Assembly: GCA_020631735.1 (NCBI GenBank)
Contig: CM036231.1
Location: 8,149,831 to 8,213,830, forward strand
Length of the DNA: 64,000 bases
Reading direction: 5' to 3'
Origin: Saccharum officinarum
Taxonomy: Eukaryota > Streptophyta > Magnoliopsida > Poales > Poaceae
Shown: positions 55,580 to 64,000 of the stretch, piece by piece
How positions within the stretch are numbered: the stretch's first letter is position 1
Layout of the letters: each line of letters starts with the position of its first letter
Position numbers and translations under genes: made by a program
Notes under the pieces: generated by a model
Told to the model about the DNA's origin: nothing
What the model saw: the letters and a program-made list of their open reading frames with translations, nothing else
The model's database searches: none

Positions 55580-56095
55580 TGTTAGGTTTCAAAATTCTTA
55601 GGGTTCATTAGATCGGGTACATATTCATCAATTGTATATGAATCAATAGTTCCTAGTACCTCTTCTACTGAGAGTCAGAGAGGGGAAAAAGGGAGAGGTG
55701 GAGCATAGGATCATAGACCGTCAAGGGCCGTAGTGGTAGGAGCGGTGGTGACGGTTGAAGCGCCGGCGGCCGTCTCGTTCGCTGGAGCCATCTGCGCTAG
55801 GCAGCGACGTTCGATGGAGATGAGAGTCGACGCAGTGAAGATAGTGGCGCAGTGGAGACGGTGGCGGCTTCCCGTCACTGGCTGCGCCCCTTCTCAGATC
55901 GGAATCGGGGAATATCGGTGGGGAGTGACGGCTGAGGGTGAACCTCGTACCTAGAGCCGACCGGCCCCCACCTCTATATATAGCGTAGTGTGACGGGGGC
56001 CCACCAACCATGTAGGGTTGGGCGCCCCCGATCAGGGCGCGAGAACAAGGCCCAAAAGGCCGTTGGGCCTAATGGTGGAAGATCAAAACCAAACA
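55580..56095 (-). repeat. Copia 5' LTR (minus-strand element)
   Basis: 516 bp. Its outer end is AAACA instead of the expected AACA context, showing at least one terminal mutation (CCAAACA against CCTAACA). TCTAG duplication at 56096-56100. Confidence 0.9.
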
Positions 56096-56149
56096 TCTAG
56101 GACTTGCATGAACGGCTTGGGATGCAAGCCTCGCCGGTTATCTTGAACC

Positions 56150-57940
56150 AAGAAACAACATTTGTAATTTTGCTTAAAACTGTTTTTAGTTTAGGCACCA
56201 TTAATGATATTGTCGATTAATTGTATGGGTCTCGAGAACCCTCACCGAGGTCATAAACGTCTCTCCATGAGGAGCACGCCAGGTCAATTGGCCAGTAGTG
56301 AATTCGATCTGAGGTACCTCGCTAACGGACATGACATAGTCAAGCTATACATGGAAATCAACTTGATCTGCTGTAATTAATAAGAAAACCAATTTGTAAA
56401 CCGATGAAGTTAGGACTATAACCTTATCCCCTCGAACTATACAAGGAGGGATAGGGCGCCCCATGTTCAACATCCCGAGAGATCCACAATAAAAAAAATA
56501 GTTACAATCTCCACATCGCAACTAATCCAAGCACACAACGCACAAGCAATAAACACATTATCACACATTGGACGTAGGGTACCTTTTGTCCAACAAGTAT
56601 AAACATGTGTCTGTGTGCTACCCCTCTAATTGACTGCTAGTTAGTGCGCCAGGTAGGGGCATCACACACACATTCATGTGGATGGATTAGCTATAGGTTT
56701 CTTTGACAACGACGGTGTCAGTGACTTTGCTCAAGCAAACGTGTCTCGTGATCACGCGACGTCCCTCGATGTTACGTGATGACATTCGGCATCACATGAT
56801 GTCTATCATTGACCCGCGATGTGATTCAGCATCCCGCGATGGCATGAAAGCATAGCAGCCCACAATGGCCTGTGACAACACTCCTTGTCCCCGTGGCGTC
56901 TCTCACTGACCCGCTACGTGACTTGGCATCCTATCGCATCCCACTGCGGCACTCAACATCCTATGGTGTGCCTCACCATCTCCGTGGCATCCCTTGCTCT
57001 CCATCAATGTGACTTGGCATCCCTTGCTATCCCACGGTAGCATGCAACAGCTCGTTGGGGCCTGCTACGACTAGTTGCAACACTTGCTCTCCCGCGGCAT
57101 GACTCGTCGTCCCTCGTTCTCCCGTGGTGTGATTTGGTGTCCCCAACTCCCCATGATGTTCCTCTCTCTCACAACGTAACTCATCATCCCACAACGTCCT
57201 TCGCTATCCCGTGGCAGCATGCTTGTAAGGATCATATATGCATGATTATATTTAGTTCTAGGGATTTAGATGACAACACAAGTCTAGAACTAATATTTGT
57301 GTTAAGATGTGTGTAAAGGTTTTCTAAGGTTCTATGGATATAAGAAATCTAAATGACATGAAAATATTGAAGCCCAGATAAATAGAGGGTTGAATTGGAC
57401 TTGTCTTACGACTTAAAGTTGGTCAAATTAGAATGATATGAGGTTCAAGTTGTATAGATGACACCTGGATTGCTGCAAACTCAACCATATGAAAGAACTC
57501 AAGGGCTACTATCGACTATGTGGGCTCTGGATACCTTCAGCGAGGTCATAAATTACTCTCAGGAGGGTGTAGACCAAGTCGATTGGCCAAGAGCAAATCT
57601 AGCTTAGGTTACCTTATTGACTTATAGCGGACAAGGCATAACCAAGATATACATGAATAATGATTCAATTTGTTGTAACAGACTATAAACCAACTTGTAA
57701 ACGAGTCGGGATAGGATTATATCTTTAACCTTATCTCCTAGTTTACAAGGAGAGCTAGAGAGCCCCTTAATCAGCATCCATAGCAATACGCCAATACCTA
57801 TAATAGACAATAGTTTCAACCCTTCTACTCACAATTAACCCGAATATAAAACATCATGACACATGACACCTCTTATTTGAACTACTAGTATAAAAAATAT
57901 GTGTCCCATTTACTGCTAAAACACCGATAGATAAACTACA
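56150..57940 (+). mobile_element. Decayed gypsy-type LTR element without coding region
   Basis: Two diverged repeats, about 56220-56640 and 57515-57935, share a series of anchors in the same order: GAGGTCATAAA, ATTGGCCA, AACCTTATC(C/T)CCT, ACAAGGAG, AACATGTGTC or its variant. Each ends near a CTGCTA word. After the first, GTGCGCCAGGTAGGGGC resembles the start of the leader in Tat-type gypsy elements. The internal ~580 bp has no ORF. I read it as LTRs of a short non-autonomous element (LARD/TRIM-like). LTR starts are not determined. Confidence 0.5.
56690..57220. repeat. Degenerate minisatellite (GGCATCCC / CGTGGCATG words)
   Basis: About 20 loosely similar units of roughly 25-30 bp repeat words such as CCCGCGATG, GACTTGGCATCCC and CCCGTGG. 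Units vary in length and sequence. It lies between the two LTR-like repeats. Confidence 0.5.
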
Positions 57941-58348
57941 AAACAATGGCAGCAGTATACTACGAGAGATACGGGAGAATTGACTTAATAAAGAATATTC
58001 ATGCTCCATGGGCCATAGCTTTAATTATTAGTGCATACTTGGACACGTGACATTGCTTTGCTGTTACATTAAAGGATTAACGTGAATTCAGAAGCAAGCA
58101 TGAATAAGTACCAAATGGCATTCGCATATGCGTGTGAAATTTTCTAAAGCTGACGCATTGCTAGCTTTGTTAACTAACGAAGAAATACCTGGAAACTTGA
58201 ATTTGGTCTAAAAATCTGCACGAAGGGGACCATTGCTTGAACAGAGCATCAGGTCAGCTGGGAGGAGGGGCCAAAACCAATTAGGGCGTCCACATCAGTA
58301 CTACGAACACGAAATCTTCTGACGTGTGGTGGTTTGAGCGAATAAGTG
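57941..58348. other. Intergenic, no feature
   Basis: AT-rich sequence with no open frame of interest and no recognised repeat. Confidence 0.4.
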
Positions 58349-58689
58349 GGTGTTTGTTCAGCGAGTTAAAGTTTAGTCCGTGTCACATCGAATTTTGACC
58401 AGAGTTAACCATAGGGTTTTCGGATACTAATTAAAAAAACAAATTATATATTTGGTGGATAATCCGCGAGACAAATTTATTAAGCCTAATTAATCTGTTA
58501 TTAACATATTTTGTTACTGTAGCAATGAGTGCTAATCATGGACTAATTAGACTTAAAAAATCGTCTCGCAAATTATCCTCACCCTATATTTTTAGTTTCG
58601 TAAATATTCTATATTTAGTATTTCATGCATGTGTCAAACATTAGATGTGATGAGAACTAAAATTTAGTCCCTAAAACCAAACATACCCT
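58349..58689 (+). mobile_element. MITE, ~341 bp (GGGTGTTTGTTC)
   Basis: The left end GGGTGTTTGTTCAGCGAG pairs with the complement of CAAACATACCCT at the right. The interior shares TTATTAAGCCTAATTAATC and CTAATCATGGACTAATTAG with 16702-17027. Confidence 0.7.
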
Positions 58690-58887
58690 AAATAAAGAAA
58701 GAAAAAAAAGAAAAAAAAGAAAAGACAAGACGAGCGTGTCAGAGACTAATGGTTTCTTGTTGGGCGTGCGAGCTAGCTAGCTGCTTGTGTACTCGCTAGA
58801 GTTACTTATCTTGTCTCTCGTCCAGGTGGAATAAAATACGATACCTGCTAGCTATTAGGCATGTTAGGAACACCCTTAATACACCTA

Positions 58888-59118
58888 GGGGGTGTTTGGT
58901 TGGAGGAGTTAAAGTTTAATAAATACTGTAGCATTTTCGTCTTATTTGATAAAAAGTTTTCAATCTTGGACTAATTAGGCTTAATAGATTCGTGTCGTAA
59001 ATTACTCCTAATCTGTGCCGACATGCATGTAATTAGTCTACATTTGGTACTCCATGCATTTGAGGGAACATTGATATGATGGGAGTTAAACTTTAACGTA
59101 CTCAAACCAAACGGGGCC
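58888..59118 (-). mobile_element. MITE, ~231 bp, inverted copy of the 33311 family
   Basis: It starts GGGGGTGTTTGGTTGG and ends CCAAACGGGGCC. The interior is the complement of 33311-33540 (for example AAAGTTTTCAATCTTGGAC). Confidence 0.75.
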
Positions 59119-60219
59119 TAAATTGGCACCAGAATAAAAGGTGGTCCCCTCATTAGGGTGTGTGTGGGTGTGGCCTCCTCCGTCTACCTCTGCTTGGGGA
59201 GAAGGGGGTTGTCTAGACAGGATTTGAAAGGTTTGAGAACGTCAAGTTGAAGAGGCGAAATAGCTTGAGTACAAGCCTATTTATAGTGTGTAGCAAATTC
59301 TTTCCCACTTCGTTTTCCGTTTCTGAGAGGACTTTGATTTCGTCGTAACTATCCTGTACTACCTCTTTAGATTTTTCTTGATAACGTTGGAACAAAATGA
59401 CAAATCAAGTCATCCATAATTATAGGTTGCACTATTTCGAAGATAAGCTCGACAACACATTTACGGGAGACAACCCTGTTCGCTTCGCTAAAAAATCAGG
59501 CTGAAAAGTACTGTTGGCTGATTTGCTGTGAAAGAAAAACACTGCATCATGACTAATAAGCCAGGCTAATAACGAAACGACACAACTTAGGAAACATCAA
59601 TATCACGGTGTGGTAATCAAATGTTTCTGGGTTGAACAAAAATATTTCTTTATTTGAACACGTGATGGTGGGTTGTACTGTACAGTACCTATATTTGTAT
59701 CACTCTGAGGAGTCCATACATACTGTATACGAGTATGTGTACTCGAAGGTGAAGTCACAAGTCAAGTATTACTACAAGGTTACTCATAAGGTGAAGTCAA
59801 TTCAAACGGCTGAATCATATCTGCATGAGCATGACTGTACCACCGTTACTCATGTTTATCCAGCTCCAGCCCCACAGGTTAGAGTTGACCACCGGCCCTC
59901 ACACGGGACACGGCGCACAAGCAAACTCCTATACAAACCTCCGAAAAAAAAAACGGCGTTCGAAGAAATCTCGAAAAAGATTTTTTTTTCGAAAACCTCG
60001 AAAAATAAAAATAAAAACGGGCAACGAACCAAACGCCGAAGCGACCCATCCCGTCCCCGTCCCCGTCCCCGTCTCCTCCACTCCACCCCTCACCTCCATC
60101 TCCACCAGAAACAAACAAGTGAAACAGCGCAAACCCTTGCTCCGATTCCCCTCTCCCTCCTCGGCCTCCTCGACAGAAGCAGCAGAGCAGGGGCCGCGGC
60201 GTCGGAGGCGGAGGAGGCC
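59119..60219. other. Upstream region of the TMEM53-like gene, with a small MITE
   Basis: A MITE of the 10629 family occupies about 59473-59577 (ACCCTGTTCGCTTCGCTA at the left). The last ~190 bp before the ATG is C-rich (CCCGTCCCCGTCCCCGTC), typical of a grass 5' UTR. No clear TATA box; CTATACAAA at 59930-59938 is the nearest candidate. Confidence 0.5.
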
Positions 60220-62358
60220 ATGTGGCCCGGCTGCGGCGGGCGGTTCTACTGGGCGCCGGAATCGGCGCCGCCGGGGCAGGCCAGGGGCGTCGCGGTTCTG
60301 TTCGCGTGGGTGTGGAGCGACGATGAGCAGCTGCGGCCGTTCTTCGAGCTGTACTCCTCGCTCGGGTGGCGCTGCCTCGTCTGCCACCCCGACCTCGTCG
60401 CGCTGTGAGTGCCGCCGCGCCGTTACTCGTTTGGACTTGACTTGGGTAGGCGCCCGATTGTAGCTCTACTATAGCTTCTATCCTGGCCTGCCCGTGCGGC
60501 TATAACTGTGCTCAGGTTTAATTTCAGAGGTTGCTTGCTAGTAGGTGGCTCCTGATATCGTGACGCAGGAAGATTTAGGTTTGGCTACTTATGATATTTT
60601 GCGGCGATCAGATTGGTTGGGTATGCTACTTAGCTGAGTTGTGTTGAGTTTGGCAACTCCCTCTAGATTAATCACTGGATGTTAATATCCCTAGGCTTAG
60701 GGTTGATATATTTGTGCACTTTTTACTGTTTGCTCTGTATTGATGCCATTTTAGCGATCCTTCCTGTTTGGCTATTAGGCATGGACGTCTTAGTTAAGTT
60801 ACTGATTACGGGATGGCAAAGATGTTTTGACTGTGGTAATTAGGAGTAAATCAATGCACTTCAAGGTTGGCATAATTTTCAAGGACTACTTTACAAAGTA
60901 AAACTAATTGCATCCATAGAGAATGTCCTGTAATGTTATCATTCCTGTCTATCTTCTGCCATAAGTTCCTAGCATTGATCCAACATGTTCCTTATCCCCT
61001 TTTCACTTCTTTTGCTTTTATGTGTTTACACAGTAATAGAGGCTAAAACCATATATGCATGGGTTCAATATGTAGCTGGGTCTATCCAAACATTTTTGTT
61101 GCTTGAATAATGTGCAGCTGGATGCTGGAAGCTTTATAATTGTTTTTGTAGCCAATTTGAACACAGTAGAACAATTCTGATTGAATAACACTAGCGTGCT
61201 GACCCTTTCAAAAAAAAAACACTAGCGTGCTGATTGTCATCACATTAGTGCTGAAGTTAGAAGGGTGTCATCGACAACACTTAATTCACAGGTGGAGTGG
61301 GAAACTTTTTCCATGGACCTTTAAGCTTTAATTAAGCAATAACATGAATAGGGATTTTTTTCATATTTAGAAATGGCACTTGTTGAACCTTACTTAAAAT
61401 ATGATACAGGCGTGCTAAAGTGTAGTGTTTCAGTAGGGTTGCGTGCATGATTGGGCCCTTTTATAAATCTGATCATGGTACTGTACTAATTCCTATCTTC
61501 TTCCAGATATCTCTCTGAGAAAGCAACATCACTGGCAACTGGTGTTATTAGTGAGCTGGTTAAGGTAAGTATTTTTTTCTCCCTTATTATTGTGCTTACA
61601 GATATCACACAGTACATTAAGTGGACAGAAATTCTGTTAAATGGTGGAGAAATAAAAATTGCATGCTTCTTGTTTTTTAGCAAGTAACAGTACTTTATTA
61701 GGTCTTTTTCCTGTATTCACACTATTGTGTAATGCACTAGGCAATGTCTCTTTTAACTCTTTGTTATCATTTGTACTCAACCTGTGGCTTACACGGAAAA
61801 TTTATAGGTGATGAGATCCTTAGAATGCAAGCACATTATAATTTATATAATTATTTTATCTTATTACGTTACATTGCTTTTGTACTATCTTTTAATTCTG
61901 CCACCTCTGGCTCTATGTGACCTTACTACCGATTGAGAATTGAACTACTTGCATGTTTGTCTATGATACCTCTGAATTCTGATCTACTGGAAGACTGTTT
62001 AAGCTGTTGGGAAATAGGAATCCTGAATCTAGAAAATCATTGATCTACTTACTTTTTTGTACTACTTTACATAATTCCCACCCAGGAATAACATGGAATG
62101 CTGGTTTCAGGAACTGAGAGTAAAACCTGTGCCAACTGTTCTTGCTTCCTTTTCTGGTGGATCAAAGGGATGCATGTACAAGGTTATTCAGGTGCATGCG
62201 TTATCACTAAATTTCTTTTATGATTTAATCTTAACTGCCATTTGTAAATAGAATCATCTGTCTTTTTTCTAATGAAAAAGAAGTGTCCCAGTTGAAATGA
62301 CCGAATTTCTTGGATTTTCCAGTTACTAGATGGAATATGTGAAGGAGATGCAACCATG
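60220..62358 (+). CDS. TMEM53/DUF829-family protein, 5' part (exons 1-4)
   Basis: Proteins of this family have an alpha/beta-hydrolase-like fold and are annotated as transmembrane protein 53; their plant role is not well defined. Four exons with matching phases read 60220-60404, 61507-61564, 62111-62191 and 62323-62358, all GT-AG. The N-terminus (MWPGCGGRFYWAPES) leads to VAVLFAWVWSDDEQLRPFFELYSSLGW, then YLSEKATSLATGVISELVK. FSGGSKGCMYKVIQ in exon 3 is the family signature, where the nucleophile loop of the hydrolase fold lies. About 120 codons are visible, roughly a third of the usual length. The remaining exons must lie beyond the window, past the RTE LINE. Exon 1 is GC-rich and the later exons AT-rich, the usual grass gradient. 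No defect seen. Confidence 0.87.
61187..61233 (+). mobile_element. Minute retroposon insertion in intron 1
   Basis: The 16-bp direct repeat AACACTAGCGTGCTGA (61187-61202 and 61218-61233) flanks CCCTTTC followed by an A-run. This is the structure of an extremely 5'-truncated LINE or SINE copy with poly-A and target-site duplication. Confidence 0.7.
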
Positions 62359-62716
62359 GTATGTGATGCCTTTCTTATTCATTGATTTCAACATACATTT
62401 CTGTCAATACAAGTAGGGAAGGACATTGGAACCTATGAAGAAATCTTAATTGAACTGTTTTTGGGACACGTAACAAAGTAAGAGTGTATCAATGGTCATA
62501 TGGATTAGGTACTGCTAAGCTATAGTTTCTTCCAGTTGTTTAGTGTGATGAACTATGCTTTGCTTTAGTATGTTGAATGTTTTCTTTGTCCTTCATCAGT
62601 GATAACCCTGCCCTTAAATGTTAACTTTGTACTTTCTGGGTTGTACCTTCAACTAGTATGTAGTTTTGTGTTCATGATTTGTATCAACTGCAATGATGGA
62701 TTTTGTGAAGTCCATA

Positions 62717-64000
62717 CAACAACAACAACAACATAGCATTTTGTCCCAAGCAAGTTGGGGTAGGCTAGAGATGAAACCCAAAAGAGACGAGAAACAGGGA
62801 GACACATAAAGGGACATAAAGGGCACAAGACAAAAAGAGGTCACGGTTCAGGCACATTGATTGCTAATCTCCAAGCGCTCCTGTCCATAGCTAAATCTTT
62901 GGAGATATTCCACTCCTTAAGATCTCTCTTAACGGACTCGTCCCAAGTTAGTTTAGGTCGACCTCTACCGCTCTTTACATTATCGGCCCGCTTTAGAACT
63001 CCACTACGCACCGGCGCCTCAGGAGGCCTCCGTTGGACATGTCCAAACCATCTCAACCGATGTTGAATCAATTTCTCCTCAATTGGTGCCACCCCAACCC
63101 TATCCCGAATATCGTCGTTCCGGACTCTATCCCTCCTTGTGTGCTCACAACACCAACGCAACATACGCATCTCTGCTACACTCAATTGTTGGACATGTCG
63201 CCTTTTTGTAGACCAACACTCAGCACCGTATAACATCGTCGGACGAATCGCCGTCCTATAGAACTTACCTTTCAGCTTCTGAGGCACCCTTTTGTCACAG
63301 AGAACGCCAGAAGCTTGACGCCATTTCAACCAGCCGGCTGAAATTCTATGCCTAACATCTTCATCAATGTCTCCATCCTTTTGTAGCATCGACCCTAAAT
63401 ACCGAAAAATATCCTTCTTGGCCACCACTTGCCCATCGAGGCTAACGTCTCCCTCCTCGTGCCTAGTCGCGCTGAAATCGCACCTCATGTACTCGGTCTT
63501 AGTCCTACTAAGTCTGAACCCTTTCGACTCTAACGTGTGCCTCCATAGTTCTAACTTCCTATTAACCCCCGTCCTACTGTCGTCAACTAGCACCACATCA
63601 TCAGCAAAGAGCATACACCAAGGGATATCACCTTGTATGTCCCTTGTGACCTCATCCATCATCAAAGCAAATAAATAAGGGCTCAAAGCTGACCCCTGAT
63701 GCAGTCCTATTTTAATTGGAAAGTCACTGGTGTCGCCATCACATGTTCGGACAAACGTCACCACATCCCTGTACATATCCTTGATGAGGGTAACGTACTT
63801 AGTTGGGACTTTGTGCTTTTCCAAGGCCCACCACATGATATTTCTCGGTACTTTGTCATATGCCTTCTCGAGGTCAATAAAGACCATGTGCAAGTCCTTC
63901 TTCTGCTCCCTATATCTCTCCATCAATTGTCGTAATAAGAAAATCGCCTCCATGGTCGACCTACCAGGCATGAACCCAAACTGATTTTGGGTCACATGTG
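62717..64000 (-). mobile_element. RTE-type LINE, 3' part
   Basis: On the minus strand the RT frame is followed by a ~100-bp 3' UTR ending in (TTG)n, seen as CAACAACAACAACAACA at 62718-62734. A (TTG)n tail is typical of plant RTE LINEs. The element continues beyond the window and inserted downstream of exon 4 of the TMEM53-like gene, in antisense. Confidence 0.88.
62841..63998 (-). CDS. RTE LINE reverse transcriptase (partial, open)
   Basis: Reverse transcriptase that would copy the LINE RNA at the nicked target. The frame is open from the window edge to the stop at 62841, about 385 codons. It contains [16 protein letters not shown], then [14 protein letters not shown] (catalytic Asp), [14 protein letters not shown] and the FADD catalytic box near 63600. 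The C-terminal half ends in a typical RTE tail (WFGHVQRRP, then GRGRPKLTW). No stop or shift is present in the visible part, so the copy may be young. The endonuclease and N-terminal RT lie outside the window. Confidence 0.9.
   Translation of the reverse strand, partial: HVTQNQFGFMPGRSTMEAIFLLRQLMERYREQKKDLHMVFIDLEKAYDKVPRNIMWWALEKHKVPTKYVTLIKDMYRDVVTFVRTCDGDTSDFPIKIGLHQGSALSPYLFALMMDEVTRDIQGDIPWCMLFADDVVLVDDSRTGVNRKLELWRHTLESKGFRLSRTKTEYMRCDFSATRHEEGDVSLDGQVVAKKDIFRYLGSMLQKDGDIDEDVRHRISAGWLKWRQASGVLCDKRVPQKLKGKFYRTAIRPTMLYGAECWSTKRRHVQQLSVAEMRMLRWCCEHTRRDRVRNDDIRDRVGVAPIEEKLIQHRLRWFGHVQRRPPEAPVRSGVLKRADNVKSGRGRPKLTWDESVKRDLKEWNISKDLAMDRSAWRLAINVPEP

Larger units (their letters stand above)
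35842..56095 (-). mobile_element. Older Copia retrotransposon on the minus strand, hosting SIRE-B
   Basis: TGTTAGG...CCTAACA LTRs of 516 bp each (35842-36357 and 55580-56095) are flanked by TCTAG (35837-35841 and 56096-56100). Without SIRE-B the element is about 6.9 kb. On the minus strand the order is 5' LTR, PBS, long leader, gag-pol, PPT, 3' LTR. Gag-pol carries several stops and shifts. The LTRs differ at several positions, so it is older than either SIRE copy. Confidence 0.92.

Noticed and set aside
56690..57220. CRISPR array
   Set aside because: Units are degenerate and of variable length, with no constant spacer pattern, and the DNA is plant nuclear.

Overview
This is plant nuclear DNA from a grass, most likely an Andropogoneae-type genome (sorghum, Miscanthus or sugarcane relatives). 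The evidence is grass MITE families, SIRE/Maximus-type Copia elements whose LTRs carry ACCGGACG/CGTCCGGT arrays like those of maize Opie/Ji relatives, GC-rich first exons, and plant introns. The species call is inference. Only two host genes are visible: a complete CDK inhibitor of the KRP/ICK family (7780-8947, four exons, + strand) and the 5' part of a TMEM53/DUF829-family gene (from 60220, four exons seen, + strand, continuing past the window). Nearly everything else is transposable elements, nested several layers deep.

Layout. 1-6136: decayed L1-type LINE inside or next to a MITE. 7171-7410: complete MITE. 7780-8947: KRP gene, followed in its 3' flank by a 238-bp fragment of plastid atpA (9518-9755). 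10168-17030: small elements, namely MITEs, a tRNA-derived SINE, a 1,049-bp foldback Mutator-like element with a 9-bp target duplication (11502-12550), tandem repeats, and a GC-rich DNA element (14813-16444) split by a hAT element (14833-15467). 17133-32052: a second foldback element split by a very young SIRE-type Copia element (SIRE-A, 17528-30834; TSD ATGCT; LTRs 1,585 bp each and nearly identical; gag and pol open). 32221-33258: PIF/Harbinger-like element with TTA duplication and GC-rich cargo. 33724-34400: a 300-bp-armed genomic palindrome.

35842-56095: an older Copia element on the minus strand (TSD TCTAG, 516-bp LTRs). It is interrupted in its pol gene by a second SIRE-type element (SIRE-B, 38121-51447; TSD AGGTG). 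SIRE-B has an open gag, an integrase destroyed by a 22-bp deletion, and a third ORF carrying nine TAG stops and no other stop. 56150-57940: two diverged LTR-like repeats around a gypsy-type leader and a degenerate minisatellite. 58349-59577: three MITEs. 60220-62358: TMEM53-like exons. 62717-64000: an RTE-type LINE on the minus strand with an open reverse transcriptase frame, inside or downstream of that gene.

The most interesting unit is the SIRE element. Beyond gag and pol it has a third coding unit with its own GC-rich leader, its own copy of the LTR motif array, a TATA box and a candidate leader intron. Its 3' coding part lies behind an in-frame TAG present in both copies. Its gag and pol frames cannot be joined by any single frameshift. 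All boundaries, splice sites and family names come from reading the sequence by eye, without database searches or alignments.
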